Part shown: positions 1-11,908 of the stretch, in pieces
Numbering within the stretch: the first letter of the stretch is position 1
How the letters are laid out: each line of letters starts with the position of its first letter
Origin: Cladopsammia gracilis
Taxonomy: Eukaryota; Cnidaria; Anthozoa; Scleractinia; Dendrophylliidae
Assembly (NCBI GenBank): GCA_022457155.1
Contig: JAJGOT010000319.1
Coordinates: 412,001-476,000 of the forward strand
Direction: 5' to 3'
Length of the DNA stretch: 64,000 nucleotides
The notes under the pieces: generated by a model
The model's database searches: none
What the model was told of the DNA's origin: nothing
Seen by the model: only the letters and a program-made list of their open reading frames with translations
Translations under genes and position numbers: made by a program

Positions 1-249
1 TTTTTTAGTCTCTGACGTCACTTTCCAGCTGGCTATCTTTTGGAACCACAGGAACATGCAAATTTAATGGCGGCCGTGCAAATGCAAAAAGTACGGCCCA
101 AAAAACCGTTTTCCCTTGACTGGATTGAAGAACGGTTTGGACTGGTTATTTAATACATTATTTCTTTCCGAATAATGCAAAAAATGACATTTGAAAATTT
201 GATCGAATTGGCACTTACAGCTTTTTTTTAAGTTGGAGGTGTGCACAGT

Positions 250-294
250 TTAATTAATTAATTAATTAATTAATTAATTAATTAATTAATTAAT
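250..294. repeat. (TTAA)n microsatellite
   Basis: About eleven uninterrupted TTAA/AATT units. A short run of 7-8-bp imperfect GATAGAC units follows at 374-404, just before the LINE fragment. Confidence 0.95.
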
Positions 295-399
295 GGTATA
301 CTTTGATTATACTTTGATACTTTGATTAACCCTCGGACGTAGACGCAAACTTGTACCTCCTCCGTGGTACAAAGATAGACGATAGACGATAAACGATAG

Positions 400-815
400 A
401 CGATCAGTTGAGATACTGGATGAACTTGGGTGGGAGGGATAATCTTGAAACACGAAGGACAAGACAACTAGCCATAATAATGTATAAATTTAAAAATCGA
501 AATGTACCTGATCATTTGGCTCAAATTTTTAACAGTACAAATTCTATGTATTCTTACAATCTAAGAATCTCGACATATAATTTATTTGCACCAAGACCGT
601 ATACTGAGGCTGGAAAAAATAGCTTCCACTATAGAGGGGCAGTTCTCTGGAATAGTCTATCAAATGCTATTAAAGGGCAGACAAGCCTGAAATCGTTTTT
701 ATCATATTTGTAATTTAGTATAGTTTTAATGACCATTTTTATTTTTTATTGTATGATTTTTGCACGGCTCTCTGGAAGAGCATTTTTATGAATGAGATTC
801 CGTGAAGAAATAAAG

Positions 816-849
<34 letters not shown>

Positions 850-860
850 GATTGAAAGGG
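400..860 (+). mobile_element. 5'-truncated LINE, RT C-terminal end with (GATT)n tail
   Basis: An open frame at 408-713 reads as the extreme C-terminus of a non-LTR retrotransposon polyprotein, with the typical pattern of a conserved aromatic-Arg-Gly block, then ALWNSL-like (VLWNSLSNAIK) and SLKSFLSYL before the stop. After about 95 nt of 3' UTR it ends in a TGAT/GATT tail (814-857), the usual 3' end of CR1/L2-like elements. No reverse transcriptase catalytic motifs remain, so it is a dead 5'-truncated copy. Confidence 0.8.
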
Positions 861-1210
861 GGGTTGTTGCACCTCCCCCCCGTTTTTAGATTGCTTGAAA
901 CGTGAACGAGATATTTCCTTTAAATCCATCTCAGGTGACGGAAAAATGGCGCCTTAATTTAGATTAGGCACCTAAAGCTGCCCCAGACCCTACAAAAAGT
1001 TGCTTCTTCCAAATATTGCTTACTTTAAACCACCATCTTTACTCTTTTCTTTGGCAACTAGCTTTTAGAACAAAGAGTATTCATACACTCCAGTTATCTT
1101 TCGCGCAACACGCTCTTAGAACGAGAAACAAACATGTTGAAAAATTTATAAGTGTCCCTAAGAAGATGCAATTTTCCGATCGCCAAATCTTTCCTCCGGG
1201 TTGTTAATAA

Positions 1211-1645
1211 TACCGTAAATCCTCTATTAAGCTCCCCCTCTCAAATCCCGGGAGGGACTCCCATATAAAAATGACGGCGGTGCTCGTCGTACCTATTAGG
1301 TGTCAAAATTTGTAGATTGGTACCGCTTATGGTGCTAAAATCTAAAATGACCACAGTTAGAATTATCACGTACCTTTTTGGGCGTTGAGCCGAAAAAATG
1401 ACAGACTATGACAAGTTATGTTTCAGAATTGGTACCTCTTAGGAGTAAAAATTCATTTGAGCCACGCCCATCAAACAAGAACTTTGGTACCTTTTAGGGT
1501 GTTTTTCGAAAATTTCCGACGATCATCCCGTCATTTTTGTATGGGAGTCTCCCTCCGGGCCTCTAATACGCCCCCCCCCCCTTTCTCTCTCGTTTGGAGC
1601 CCCCTCTCTTTTAAGCTCCCCCTCCTCCTTCTCGTTTAAAACCAA
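1211..1645. mobile_element. degenerate TIR element with internal GGTACC-rich repeats
   Basis: The left block (GGGAGGGACTCCCATA followed by AAAAATGACGG, about 1249-1276) recurs inverted at about 1527-1556. Outside it, TTAAGCTCCCCCTC-like blocks occur on both sides. The interior carries three imperfect repeats around GGTACC and CTTA(G)GGTG. No coding capacity is visible. Confidence 0.4.
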
Positions 1646-3560
1646 AACAATAAACGACAGACTGCATTTAATTTACCGGTGTGTTTTTACCGTACCAATC
1701 CGGACACGAATTCGCATACAGTACTCACGAGCTTTGAGGAAACATCTACTACATAACAATAATCACGAATGTATAACACTTCATTAATCAATCAAAGTAT
1801 GGTTTAAGGACGTTTACACGTGTAGGAAGTTCGGGTGACAATAAACCCCTCTCTCTATTAAGCCAATCACTCCTCCCCCCCCCCCCCCCCCCCCCCAGCT
1901 CCCAATAAAAAAAAACGGGCTTAAAATAAATAAGGATTTACTGTATTCTCCATTCGTACGATTCGCACAAATCGAAAACCCCTCAATAGCGCTCTGAGCC
2001 GGGAAACGACCCAACAGTTACACTTCACGGGTCGTCTCATTTCGGTTGGTCCGTGCAAATCGTAGTTTGATTTTTTTCCAGTCGTATCAGGTCTGCTGAC
2101 GTCATTGTTTGCATTTTATCTCATTAGCATAAAGGCATCGTGCTAAATACGAATTTACTTCAATAGGTTGAAAGAGCTTGTTAAACTTACAAATCTACCC
2201 CATTTTTAGCTCTTTACATGTAATATTGAAGAAAATATCGGCTATCCAAAACTGGAAAGTTGCTGGGTGGCAAAAAGCACTACAATTTTTTGTAAAATTT
2301 CGAGTTTTGAAAATAGCATTGCAAAAAGAGTATCTTGTATATCGGGCTCAATTTCCAGAGTCAGCTAATTGTGCTATACCCTTTCAATATTCAGAGTTTA
2401 TTTTTTTGTAGTTCGATTAGAGAAAATGAGGCAAAAATTGTAAACAAATATTCACCTGTTGAACAACTTTGAACGATGAACGATGTCGTGACCGCGTTTT
2501 AGTAGTTTGCATCACGAATGAATATTCCGTAATTGTATTCCAACGCTGAAACGGGTTTTAGCTTGACTTCCCGTTCTGTAGTGATTTGAAATAATGGTGC
2601 TTTTTGCTGTTTACTTTTTCGATTAACTCTTCCTCGAAATTAACTTCCCGTAACGATTAAACGAGGTTGTCATTCCAAATGACTGACCTATATTTGGATA
2701 ATGTATCGAAAAAACTCATGCTATTCCAACGCTGAAACGGATTTTAGCTTGATCACGTTCCACAATGTTCCTAAACTTTTCAGAAATTTGATGATCGATG
2801 ATGAACAGGCCTGTGCGCGAAAGGTTACATTGGCCGGTACCATAGAAATAAATTTCTTTCCATTCATTGTACAGTTTTGAGTTCGACCCGGAGTTTTTCT
2901 CCAATCGTGTTAAGCAGTTCGATATGCAAGAAATTCATTGTGACACATCAGTGACTAACAGTCAGTCTCTAACATGTTCACCCCCACCCCCTTTACCATG
3001 AAGTGTAGATTTCCTGTTATGCATCAACAAGGTCTTTATCTTCTCCACTAATAACTTTGAATTTCACTCTTTCTCTTCCTGTTTTATTATGCTCGATGGG
3101 AAAATATACTAGATTGCATCTCAACAAGACCAACCTTTATTTACACTGTTGCCTTATAGAAAAGCTGAAACCATGGAGGACCGTCTGTGTTCGTTAAAAC
3201 TGTTTTTAACTAAGACGTCGTTTCGTTTTGATCCCCAATCGATACTGTTTGTGACAGCGAGTGCAATGTATCATTTAAATTAGGTTTTTCTAAAATGTTA
3301 CAGGTTGTCTGAGAGGCGTTAGAACGAGTTTTGCCAGTGACTGGTGCTAATAAAAAGAAAGCATAATGACTTTTAAAGAATATATTCATTGCAAAACCAG
3401 TAAGTGAGTGCCCAATTCCTCTATGTTCCGCATTTTAAGCCCCCCCCCCCCTCCTCTCCCCCTACCCCCCCCCCAAAAAAAAAGGAACATAAACACTGAT
3501 GCTTCTTTCTTGAAAATGAACCATTGTTGCTTGACCTTTTAAAATGACCTCGTTACAGTT
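1646..3560. other. intergenic, no supported gene
   Basis: AT-rich DNA with a poly-C run (about 1876-1898) and a C-rich stretch at 3441-3474. Short open frames here have no recognisable domains, splice context or codon character. Confidence 0.6.
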
Positions 3561-3667
3561 ATTACCGGACAAAGTTTGCGGCAGTACGTGAAGAACACAG
3601 CTGAAGCCGGTCAGTTTTTGGTTTCAAGTAAAACTTCCTCGTTTGTTTTATTTCCTCTTGAAGACTG

Positions 3668-3676
3668 CATAAAAGG
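3668..3676 (+). promoter_or_regulatory. candidate TATA-like box of the BRICHOS gene
   Basis: CATAAAAGG lies about 100 bp upstream of the start codon at 3778, which would give a short 5' UTR of roughly 75-85 nt in exon 1. This rests on position and motif only. Confidence 0.35.
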
Positions 3677-3777
3677 GAACATTTGTCACATAGAAACTGA
3701 GAACGTTTCTGGTGGAGTTTGGAAAAGTACTCAACTGACCAAGACTGAAGAAAAAAGTCAATCAAGTCGTGTTCAAG

Positions 3778-3780
3778 ATG
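3778..3780 (+). CDS. BRICHOS gene exon 1 (start codon only)
   Basis: The exon sequence ...TTCAAGATG is followed directly by the donor GTGAGT at 3781. Only the initiator Met is coded here. The 5' UTR probably begins near 3695. Start chosen because it joins in phase to the hydrophobic signal-peptide exon. Confidence 0.7.
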
Positions 3781-6700
3781 GTGAGTAGAACTGAGAACTA
3801 TCTTAGAACTATTTTTTAACTATCTTATGCAGACCTTTCTTAGAACTCTATTAGGGCTATAATAGAACTGTCTAGATTTGTGGAAATATTTTTAAATTTC
3901 CGTTATTGAGTTTATCGTTTTGCTTCTCAGCTTGTTGAAACATAAGAATACTTTGTGTCGTAGGTTTTACTTCTGTTTAACAATGATTTTCCTTCATATT
4001 TTTTCATGTTTCAACCGATTAATGTCCTTTCTTTTTTCTCATCAGGGATTTTCTTCTGTTGTCGCCGTTTTGATTGTGTTTGCTTGCATCGGTCAGATGA
4101 GAGCTGCAGTGGTGCTTAAGGTAACAATTTATCTCATTTATACCCCAACACCGTTAATAAGAATATTCCTTGCAGTCAGTTTGATGTTAAACAATCACCC
4201 ATTTTCCATTTTTGGCGTAATTGATCTAAAATGTCGCTACATTCAAACAGAAGCGCTAATTTTTTCCTCTCGAGTTGCAGGGAAAACTACGACTTTTCAT
4301 TCGTTCCGTACGGTGTTAGTTGTATTTTACTAAAAGCATTAGGTCTTGGTAATAATATAATAGTGAAGAGAATCAACATTAATATTTTAACCGTAGGTGA
4401 AGTTCTAAGCCGTTTAACAGTCATATTAACCCTTTAAGCCCCAATAGTGATCAGCATCAAATTTCTCTTTGTAATGTCAATGTTAAATCAATCACAGAGG
4501 TCATGAGAATTAAGGAGATGATGACACATGATGAATTCTCTTGATAGTTCAATAACTTCTCCCCACTACTTCTGTGATAAACGTACGGAGACAAGAAAGG
4601 AGAATTTGTAGTTTGATATTGCGGATTAAAGTTAAAGAAAAACTCAACACTTCACTTGATCGGCTCCTGCTATCAAGACCATATTAAGAATATCAAACGT
4701 AAGTACACTAATGTAAGGAGTGCCAAATTATACAGTTCTTTCAATACAAATTAAAACTAGTTTTAAAATAGCAAAAATGAAAAAAAAAATAGTCGGATTA
4801 ATAATCCCGATGGGATTCAAATGAATTTCTACAGATGACATTATTGCCCTCAACATTCCGTTTTGTTTGTTCTGTAGGCTACAGCTAAATGAAATTTTAC
4901 CATCGATTACATGTTCTATTTTTAACACTTTTTTTATTAGGGGTATTTCATCAAAAGAACTTTAAAGATTTTCATCAAATATATAACTTAGCGTGACAGC
5001 CTGCTGTAAAATTTCTTTGCCATGTTAATGGAAGTACTTGTGGCCAATTATATCAATAAACATCCCACATATCTCAACAAAGACCTAGCATTGTTGGCCT
5101 ATATTTTGAGATCAAAAGCGTAGTATAGTACGTAAACGAATTCCTAAAATGAAAACACAAAATTAATCATGATTAGAGGATACCCCAGGCCGCCAACATT
5201 TGAGTCATGGACCAAAGATGGAAATTATTATTCAAATTTCTTTTCGAAAACCCTTATCAAATCCCGATTGTTGTATCAAACGTTCTTATTTATCATTGAA
5301 CACAGATCGCGGCTTCGGATGTTGCCGTGGAGCGAAAAGTAACTTCAGAGAAGTTTAAACTCCATGTTACAGAGAAAAGCGTCAAGTTTGATGAGAAAAT
5401 TGAAATCGACGAGGAAAATGACATTGAATATTTCAAAGTGCCTCCTCATAATGAGTTATCTGAGTCCGACAACATGTACGACTTCAAAATGGTGAGAAAC
5501 ATATCATCCTGCTGTGTACTCTGTTTATTGTTATTAAAAAACAGGCTACTTTGAGGCGCGGGGGGGGGGGGCGACAAGAGAACGAAGCGGAGGGAACTGG
5601 GGGGGGGGGACGGGAGGTTGACGTTGTATGTTATGGGGCTTGTATCATTGCAAGAAGCTGCAATAGCTATACTAATCGCTATTCACAAACGGACCCTGAC
5701 AATCTCAGATTAGAGAACAAGTAACAATGGTCTACTCTTGTCACCTTCCTGCTTAACAAAATATTCAATTGCAGCGCCAAATGCCACTGTTTTTTCGCAG
5801 CATGTATTAAGGACTGTGCAATAATTATCAGGAGGGGGGGTTGGAAAATGGGCTTCAAGTAGGAAAATATAAGGTAATATCCCCCTTCTAAAGGAGTGAA
5901 TTTAGTTATTGCCACCCCCCTCCCTCTGATCAGTCAGAAATTTTGTATGACCCCCCCCCCCCCCCACCTTCACACACCTTTTATATACAATTACAAATAC
6001 CCAGCATTTTCTTAATATACGCCCACCTGTTATTGCTACAAGGTCATGTTTGTTCCAGACGCGGATATACAGCAATATTACATGTTAACTTGTTGGAGAC
6101 CTCGAAGCAGTGTTCAACAAAGCCATCCGATTCCACTTCTGAATAACTTGATTGCGAATCCGAGTTGCTTGCCCTAGAACACATTTCCTCGTTAACGTTC
6201 TCTTCCAGGGTTTCTCGTGGGATGCAAGAATGATCACCACGAGCGTACTGGAGAACTCGTGCAACCAGTACCACTTTACCTCCACTGATCTTAAGACCAT
6301 GTTGGTTGAGGTACATCTTCAATCTGTTGCAATATGATTATCGACGTTGTATTGAAATTATGATTTTGTTGCAATTTTGTCTGCACTAGCTCAAATTTAT
6401 TTTGAACCAGTGCAAAATATTTGAACTGGCAAAATATTTTTACCAGGGCAAAATATTTGCACTCGTGTATAACTATATTCTACTGTTCAAATGTTGTTGA
6501 CAATTCAAATTTAAAAAGCCAGAAACGCTTTATCGCAATATCCGTCTCTATATTATAGAGATAGAGAAGAATAGATAATCGTATTGCAACAGATTGAAAT
6601 TGCAGTTCAGCCACAGAACAGATCATCAAGCCTTTCAATGAGAACTGTAAACGCTTGAAATAAAATGTTAAGTCCCCCCCTCCTCTTAAGTGAGTTATTT

Positions 6701-8219
6701 TACTTTGAGCCCACCTATTCTTGCTTTGATTTTACTTTATGCCGCCCCCCTCTGGTTTTCCAACCCCCCCTGATAATTATTGCACAGTCCCTTAAAGATA
6801 TGGAACATTGAAGTCAAAGGATTTATGCTTAATGTTTTTCTCCGAACCAACAGAACATCACAGTTAGTCGCGTGAGCAGTGACCGCGTTTGTCACATTAC
6901 TCCACTGCCATCTGACCTGCCAAGACCAAACGTGTTGTCAAAAGGACTGAAAATGGTAATTAGCCTTTTGATCCATGCAATGATTTCATCCCCTTTATAA
7001 CAGTAAAAGCAGATTAGTCACAATGGAAAGGATGCTACAACTGAACTGATAGGATTAATGAGTAGTTTAATATGCCAATAAACCGTCCAGCTCACAAATC
7101 CGTCCTGACTTTCGAGTGTGTCGACAAAATCCTACAATGTGACAACCTCTTCGCCAGTACTTTTGCATGAATACAGCTTATTTGAAAGAAAAAATGACAA
7201 TGTCGCCTTTCTAGCGTAGAATATCAAGATGAATTAATAGTTGTTTTGTTGTTCTCTGTAGCTGACAAGTTTGCCTCCGTCTTATAACATTGAAAAAACT
7301 ACCCAGCAATGGAGACTTGGTGATCTTGTAAACAAATGGACATTAAGACCTGAGGTACGAGAATTTTGTGGCCAGTTCCCAGCCTACCGATTGGAGCCAT
7401 TCTCACCTGATTCAGTTTCTGTGGTGCGTGGAGACGAGGATGACACTCGCGCTGGTAAGCCTGTGCTATTACTGAATTAAACTGGTAGTTTCTTGGTGTT
7501 GCGGATGGTGTGGTCACCAAATGACGTAAAACAAAAGATTCAAAAGACACTGAACAATGCCCACACCACAACACAAAAACTAGCCAACAATGGCTTCCGC
7601 AACACCAAGAAGCACCCATTAAATTGGAAACCTTATCTCGTTCCCAGATCTCACTTGTGCTGCCTGACCGTGGGAGATCTGGGTTCAAGATTAATTGGAA
7701 CCAAGACGCCTGTGCATTGTTGCCTTATTATGGTTTATGCGAGGGATGCCGGCTCTTTAAGCCTGTTCATTGTCCTTGTGTCAGTAAAACACTCGTTCTT
7801 CTCAGTCATTAGCGATGTTTTTAGTTGCTTGCAATTATTTCAAGAATTAAGGGAATCAATTTCGTGCTGCTCCAAATTGAAGAGTGTAAATTTTGTCTCT
7901 TTTTAGACGGAAACGAAGTTAGATATTTTTAGTAACCTTCTTGGTATATCTCTGGCAATTTGGGAGATACATTAACGTGTTTTTTGTTATATTTCACACA
8001 GAGAGAACAAGCCGTCAAATTACAGATATGCCCCTCTGTGACAACACCATCCCACAATGCCATCCTAATCGTTGGGTGTACCGTTGTAAGATACGAACCA
8101 GTCGCTGCGTGTATTACGTCAGCTGCAGACTGGATCAAGCTAATACAATTGTAAGCTGTTCATCGCTTACTAAGCATCTGTACACCAGTCTGGTGTGTTG
8201 CATACCTACATGCTCATGA
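3778..8219 (+). CDS. BRICHOS-domain secreted precursor with Cys-rich C-terminal peptide (6 exons, 258 aa)
   Basis: Joining exons 3778-3780, 4046-4120, 5306-5491, 6854-6955, 7262-7454 and 8002-8219 gives one 258-residue frame. All introns are GT-AG and phases match. Residues 1-20 form a hydrophobic signal peptide. A charged linker follows, then a BRICHOS domain (about 64-165) with the invariant Asp85 (in MYDF) and Cys101/Cys158. The Asp-to-Cys spacing of 16 equals that of pro-surfactant C, and FCGQFPAY closes the domain. After an acidic GDEDD stretch comes RAERTSR, with two overlapping R-X-X-R sites. The tail (192-258) has nine Cys and net positive charge, including an alternating basic/aromatic Cys segment (209-229). 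BRICHOS domains chaperone aggregation-prone beta-peptides during secretion. The same layout is known for annelid arenicin-type antimicrobial precursors, so an AMP role is inferred. No family name is assignable from sequence alone. Confidence 0.82.
4046..4120 (+). CDS. BRICHOS gene exon 2 (signal peptide)
   Basis: The acceptor TTTTCTCATCAG precedes 4046 and the donor GTAACA follows 4120. It codes residues 2-26: a hydrophobic core (VVAVLIVFACIG) ending in a small-residue region typical of signal-peptidase cleavage. Confidence 0.75.
4426..4640. mobile_element. MITE (TTAA-type), copy 1
   Basis: Starts TTAACCCTTTAAGCCCCAA and shares about 200 bp (GTGATCAGCATCAAATTTCTC, GATGAATTCTCTTGAT) with the block at 49445-49640. 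Only one terminus is clear. It lies in BRICHOS intron 2. Confidence 0.65.
5306..5491 (+). CDS. BRICHOS gene exon 3 (linker and start of BRICHOS)
   Basis: Acceptor ACACAG, donor GTGAGA. It codes residues 27-88, a Lys/Glu-rich linker followed by the first beta-strands of BRICHOS with the conserved Asp85. Both borders are phase 0. Confidence 0.8.
5807..6795. mobile_element. TTAA-flanked MITE in BRICHOS intron 3
   Basis: Inverted ends of about 37 bp (AAGGACTGTGCAATAATTATC at the left, its complement at 6757-6791) are bounded by TTAA on both sides (5807, 6792), as in piggyBac or Kolobok insertions. A second small inverted-repeat element is nested at about 6313-6597 (ends CAATCTGTTGCAATA and its complement). 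Confidence 0.75.
6854..6955 (+). CDS. BRICHOS gene exon 4 (BRICHOS core, first Cys)
   Basis: Acceptor ACCAACAG, donor GTAATT. It codes residues 89-122 with Cys101 in the RVCHITPLP segment, matching the conserved strand around the first BRICHOS cysteine. Phase 0 on both sides. Confidence 0.8.
7262..7454 (+). CDS. BRICHOS gene exon 5 (BRICHOS end, second Cys)
   Basis: Acceptor TCTCTGTAG, donor GTAAGC after GCTG (phase 1). It codes residues 123-186. Cys158 in EFCGQFPAY is the terminal BRICHOS Cys motif (compare LCGEVPLY in pro-surfactant C). It ends with the acidic GDEDD spacer before the processing site. Confidence 0.8.
8002..8219 (+). CDS. BRICHOS gene exon 6 (cysteine-rich C-terminal peptide)
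   Basis: The acceptor TTTCACACAG precedes 8002. The split codon G|AG sets the frame, which ends at TGA 8217-8219. It codes residues 187-258 with Cys at 199, 206, 215, 222, 228, 239, 252, 253 and 257. The stretch HPNRWVYRCKIRTSRC is basic and aromatic, as in beta-hairpin antimicrobial peptides. A possible cryptic donor (GTAAGC at 8152) would remove the last four cysteines if used. Confidence 0.7.
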
Positions 8220-8666
8220 AGTGTTCAAGCGTGAATGATGTATAGACCGGTTTTCAATTGAGTGTCATAAAAACAAAACCAAAGTAATTACTCTGGCCAA
8301 TCACAATAGACGCAGACAATCCAATGAACCAACTGAAGAGATCGTAGCAAATAATTACTTGTAGCCGGTGTTAATCGCGGGAAACATGGCGAGTACAAAC
8401 AAGTTACAATTTGTTTTGCTTCTGATCGGGTTGATAAAGTAGCGCGAGATTTTTTAGCCAATCACAAATCATACCAATGCAAAACCAAAGCAATCGCGAA
8501 ATTAATGTTGATACTCAATTGAAGACCGCTCTTATTTGTTACAGCAAAATGTCACTACTTACTCGACTAGCTGAAGACAAGATAAGGTACATATGAATTA
8601 GCAAAGAAAGAAGCAATAATGTAATGAAATCAGAAAATAGTTTTGCTGGAATCGTGATTTTGTTTT

Positions 8667-8672
8667 AATAAA
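8667..8672 (+). terminator. candidate poly(A) signal of the BRICHOS gene
   Basis: The first AATAAA downstream of the stop at 8219, implying a 3' UTR of roughly 470 nt. Inferred from position. Confidence 0.4.
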
Positions 8673-9159
8673 CCATTATAGATAAGGTAGGTAGCTGTTT
8701 GTTACCTAACGTTTAATAGCTGAAATATAGCATTTATTGACTCCTCGAGGTGGCTACACAATTGTGCAAGCAAAATTTTGTGTAACAGTTTTTTATTTTT
8801 GGGCACTTCATATTCCCCTCTCAAAGCTTTTAGCATGTGTTTAGGTTAAGCAAGAATATTGTAATTTTCAATTTAAGCAGAAACAAGTCACTGTACTTTT
8901 TTTAAAAAAAAAATAAAAAATTGAGCTTGTACGACATGACATGCCTCTTTCTTCTTGCCTAGTGAATAAAAGTGTCAGAAGGTTATACGTAATATCGTAA
9001 AGACCCCATTTTCAACCTTTTGAGGCTAATAACTTGAAAACTGCACGGTGAAATTTTCGTCTTATAAACACAACAAACATTTGTGCCAATTTTGAAAAAA
9101 TCTGTACATAGGATTCAGAGATGTCATTTTTACATAAATTTAAGGTAGCTCTGAACTCT

Positions 9160-9453
9160 ATATACACCAAATTGAAGAAACGTTGACCCGTGAAAAGCAT
9201 AAACCATGAACGATGAAACCGAATGGGATTCTGGGTAGGCAGCATTGGCAAGCTAGTAACATTCTATTTCTTGATAATCAAGATGTTTTCTTTGTTTGAG
9301 ACATTTAAGAGCATGATTTATGCATCCTATGTTAATATAATGTGTATTCTGTCACAGACAAAGATTAAATTTTCCAACTTCCCAGTAAATCTTTGGGTCG
9401 CATCGTTCATGGTTTGTGCTTTTCACCCGACGTTTCTTCAATTTGGTGTATAA
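9160..9453. repeat. inverted repeat, about 54-bp arms
   Basis: The arm at 9160-9214 (ACACCAAATTGAAGAAACG ... CATAAACCATGAACGAT) recurs inverted at 9400-9453 around a spacer of about 185 bp. Probably a MITE relic. An (AAT)n tract (9453-9510) follows. Confidence 0.7.
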
Positions 9454-9465
9454 TAGTAATAATAA

Positions 9466-9513
<48 letters not shown>

Positions 9514-10025
9514 TAACCTGTATAGAAATGATTTTTTTTTTAATCAACAAATAATTTTATTAACAATTAGAATAACTATTTACAATACATTAAAATTCTA
9601 ATACGGTAAAATATGTACATTTAAATTTTTTTTTTCTAGCCTATATTAGAGGGTCTGAATGGGGGGGTCCACATGTCGGTTGTCGGTTAAAATTTCATTA
9701 CTTTGTCGGTTGTCGGTTAAAATTTTCGACCTTTGTCGGTTGTCGGTAAATCTCAGTTAATAATTAAAAATGCAAGATCATGTAAGTTAATAATTCACAT
9801 TTGTTATGTAATTTGCGCAGTTTTAAGACTTTAAACTCTAGACGAAGTGTAAAACTTGTAATAATTCATTATTTGATTGCACTTAAACCTAGTTAACTCT
9901 GTTTTTTAGCAACGTGATCGTCTACCCCACTTTTATTTGCTAATCTAGTATACCGATAAAATCACCAAAGCTTTTATTCTAGATGTGAATTTGTTTTCCT
10001 GTCGATTACGGGGCATCGAAGTAAA

Positions 10026-11908
10026 TCAAGAGAGGTAAATTTGACAAGGGTGAAATGCCCACTTTAGCCTTTCCCTGTGATCCTCAAACACCTCAGTAAC
10101 ATCCCCTTCGTCCACAAATTGTATGCTAACAACGCGTTGTGGTACTGCATTCGCTGATGATACATTGTTTTCTTCAGGGAATCGAAGTCTCTCTTCAGAC
10201 TCGTCGGTGCGATGAACAGCGTAGACAGCTGGCGGCAAGGCCCCAGCCTTATCTTTTGTGGTCTCGCTCCTAACCGTCCGTTGGCGTACTGGTCTATAAC
10301 TCTCTAGCCACTCTTTGATCTGTCCTTCCATAGCTGGTGTTATGTCCTCACTTGGCAAAGGTGTCATCGTAGCTATAGCAGAAAGGGGCATGGCAGATCG
10401 AGGGACCGGATAGTATGATTTGTCATGCGTGTAGTACTTTGCTGCCCATCTAGATGTGCGCTTCAGAGATTCCTTGCAAATTGTTCCAAAATCCTGCGCA
10501 TATGTAAGGTCCGTAAATGTTTCATGTTTAAAGTGCGAGACAGCGTGCAAATTTTCCACTTCTGTTGTGAGCAACGTTTCAAGCAGCAGATCATCTAGAA
10601 ATTGGGGGTTAACGTCCATCACGTTCTTGTATAGCCTGTCCATCCTCTTTTTAAGCAAAGACACAGAGACTTGCATCTTCTGTGATACAGTTCCCTGTGG
10701 ACCATTGGTTGCAGAAGTCTCGCTCAACTTGTAGCGTTCCTTCACCTTACTCACAGTATCTTTTACATAGTTGTCAATCTTTGTCACGTTCTCTTTTGCT
10801 TGTTTCAAAGACACTCCTTCAGGTTTCATACACTTAGAATGACTTCCGAAGGTATCGTAAAGGGAACCAAGAAGCCCCAGAAAAGATATCGTTTCTGAGA
10901 GGCTCGTCACTATCTTCACTTTTTCAGCGGCAACATTTGTAACAAACAAAGTCTTGTCTACGGAGCATATCCCCTCGATTTGTTTGAATGAGCACGAATC
11001 TTGTGTCCCGTCGGAAGAACTGTTGTGGCCACTTCCTACCAAAGCTCTAACCGAGTTATCATCAGGGTCGTACTGCATGACCTTTCCCGCCTTTGCATCC
11101 GTGTACACTACCTTCCCGATCAAGGCGCATACTTGGTTTACCTCAGAGCAAGCAAGAGTCGAGTTGCATACAGCTTGTGTCACCGTCGTGTGCTAAGTTC
11201 ACATTTGTACAGCCCACCTTGGCTCGAGGCTCCTGAGAAGAATGCGCATTGGTCAAGTAGAGTAATAGACAAAAGGTTTACGATGCTGGATGGATAGGCA
11301 GTGAATTTCGTAGCATTGCCGTGAATGGTCACTCCATCAAATGTCAACGCTATCTGATAGACATATTGACTCTCGTCATCACTACAAAATAACAAATCAT
11401 TGCTTGCAGCACAGATAGCAGAAGGCTCACTATGACGATTAGGATGTACCTGGACGTGTTCCGCACAGTCAGTGCTCTTAGAAATGGCACCCAAGTGGTC
11501 GTTAAGTCTTTGGCGCAAAACGGGAGCCATTCCTTCCGTTGGGAGAGATAGTGCCTTTAAGTGACGCAGAAGTTCAGCTCGTCGCTTGAGTGACTTTGTA
11601 CTTATTTTCACTTTTCCCTTGAAGTCGACAAAAGAAATTGTTGATTTCCCTCTTTCGCACAAGAATGCAATCTCATCGATGAAGCACAAGTTCCTAGCAT
11701 CCCTCAGTCCATCTCGCACAACAGAGACATCTGCTGGCTGGTGCAATCTTATTTTTAGGAGTCTTGATAAACCTGTCTCAAAGTTGTAATCAAGCGCAAG
11801 GATAGAGCCTGTTGGGCCATTTAATAGAAACTGCGATCGGGTGAGGGCATACACCGCGTTGGTTACTTGTCCAAAATCTGTATTGTTCTGGTACGATGGT
11901 ATGCACAA
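10026..11908 (-). pseudogene. SAP-domain, beta-propeller-like protein encoded in the TIR element, frameshifted
   Basis: Two minus-strand frames abut. 11908-11180 (242 aa) ends ...GLYKCELSTRR-stop, and 11183-10026 (385 aa) continues the same protein in another frame. A single-base frameshift near 11185 therefore breaks it, unless a tiny intron is present. The first part has NHL/propeller-like strands (SILALDYNFETGLS, LFCSDDESQYVYQI) and, at about residues 107-135, a SAP-like helix-turn-helix (AELLRHLKALSLP, then G, then LRQRLNDHL). The second part has further propeller-like strands, a long helical region and a conserved-looking C-terminal half with YYPVPRSAMPLS and VRQRTVRSETT. SAP domains bind AT-rich DNA. 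The function of the whole is unknown: transposition protein or captured host gene. Confidence 0.6.

Noticed and set aside
3920..4333. 137-codon frame in BRICHOS intron 1/exon 2
   Set aside because: It reads through exon 2 and both its splice sites in exon frame; upstream and downstream parts look intronic.
7960..8154. Alternative frame of exon 6 (REQAVKLQICPSV...)
   Set aside because: Would need phase 0 at the acceptor, but exon 5 ends in phase 1. The Cys-rich frame is the one that joins.
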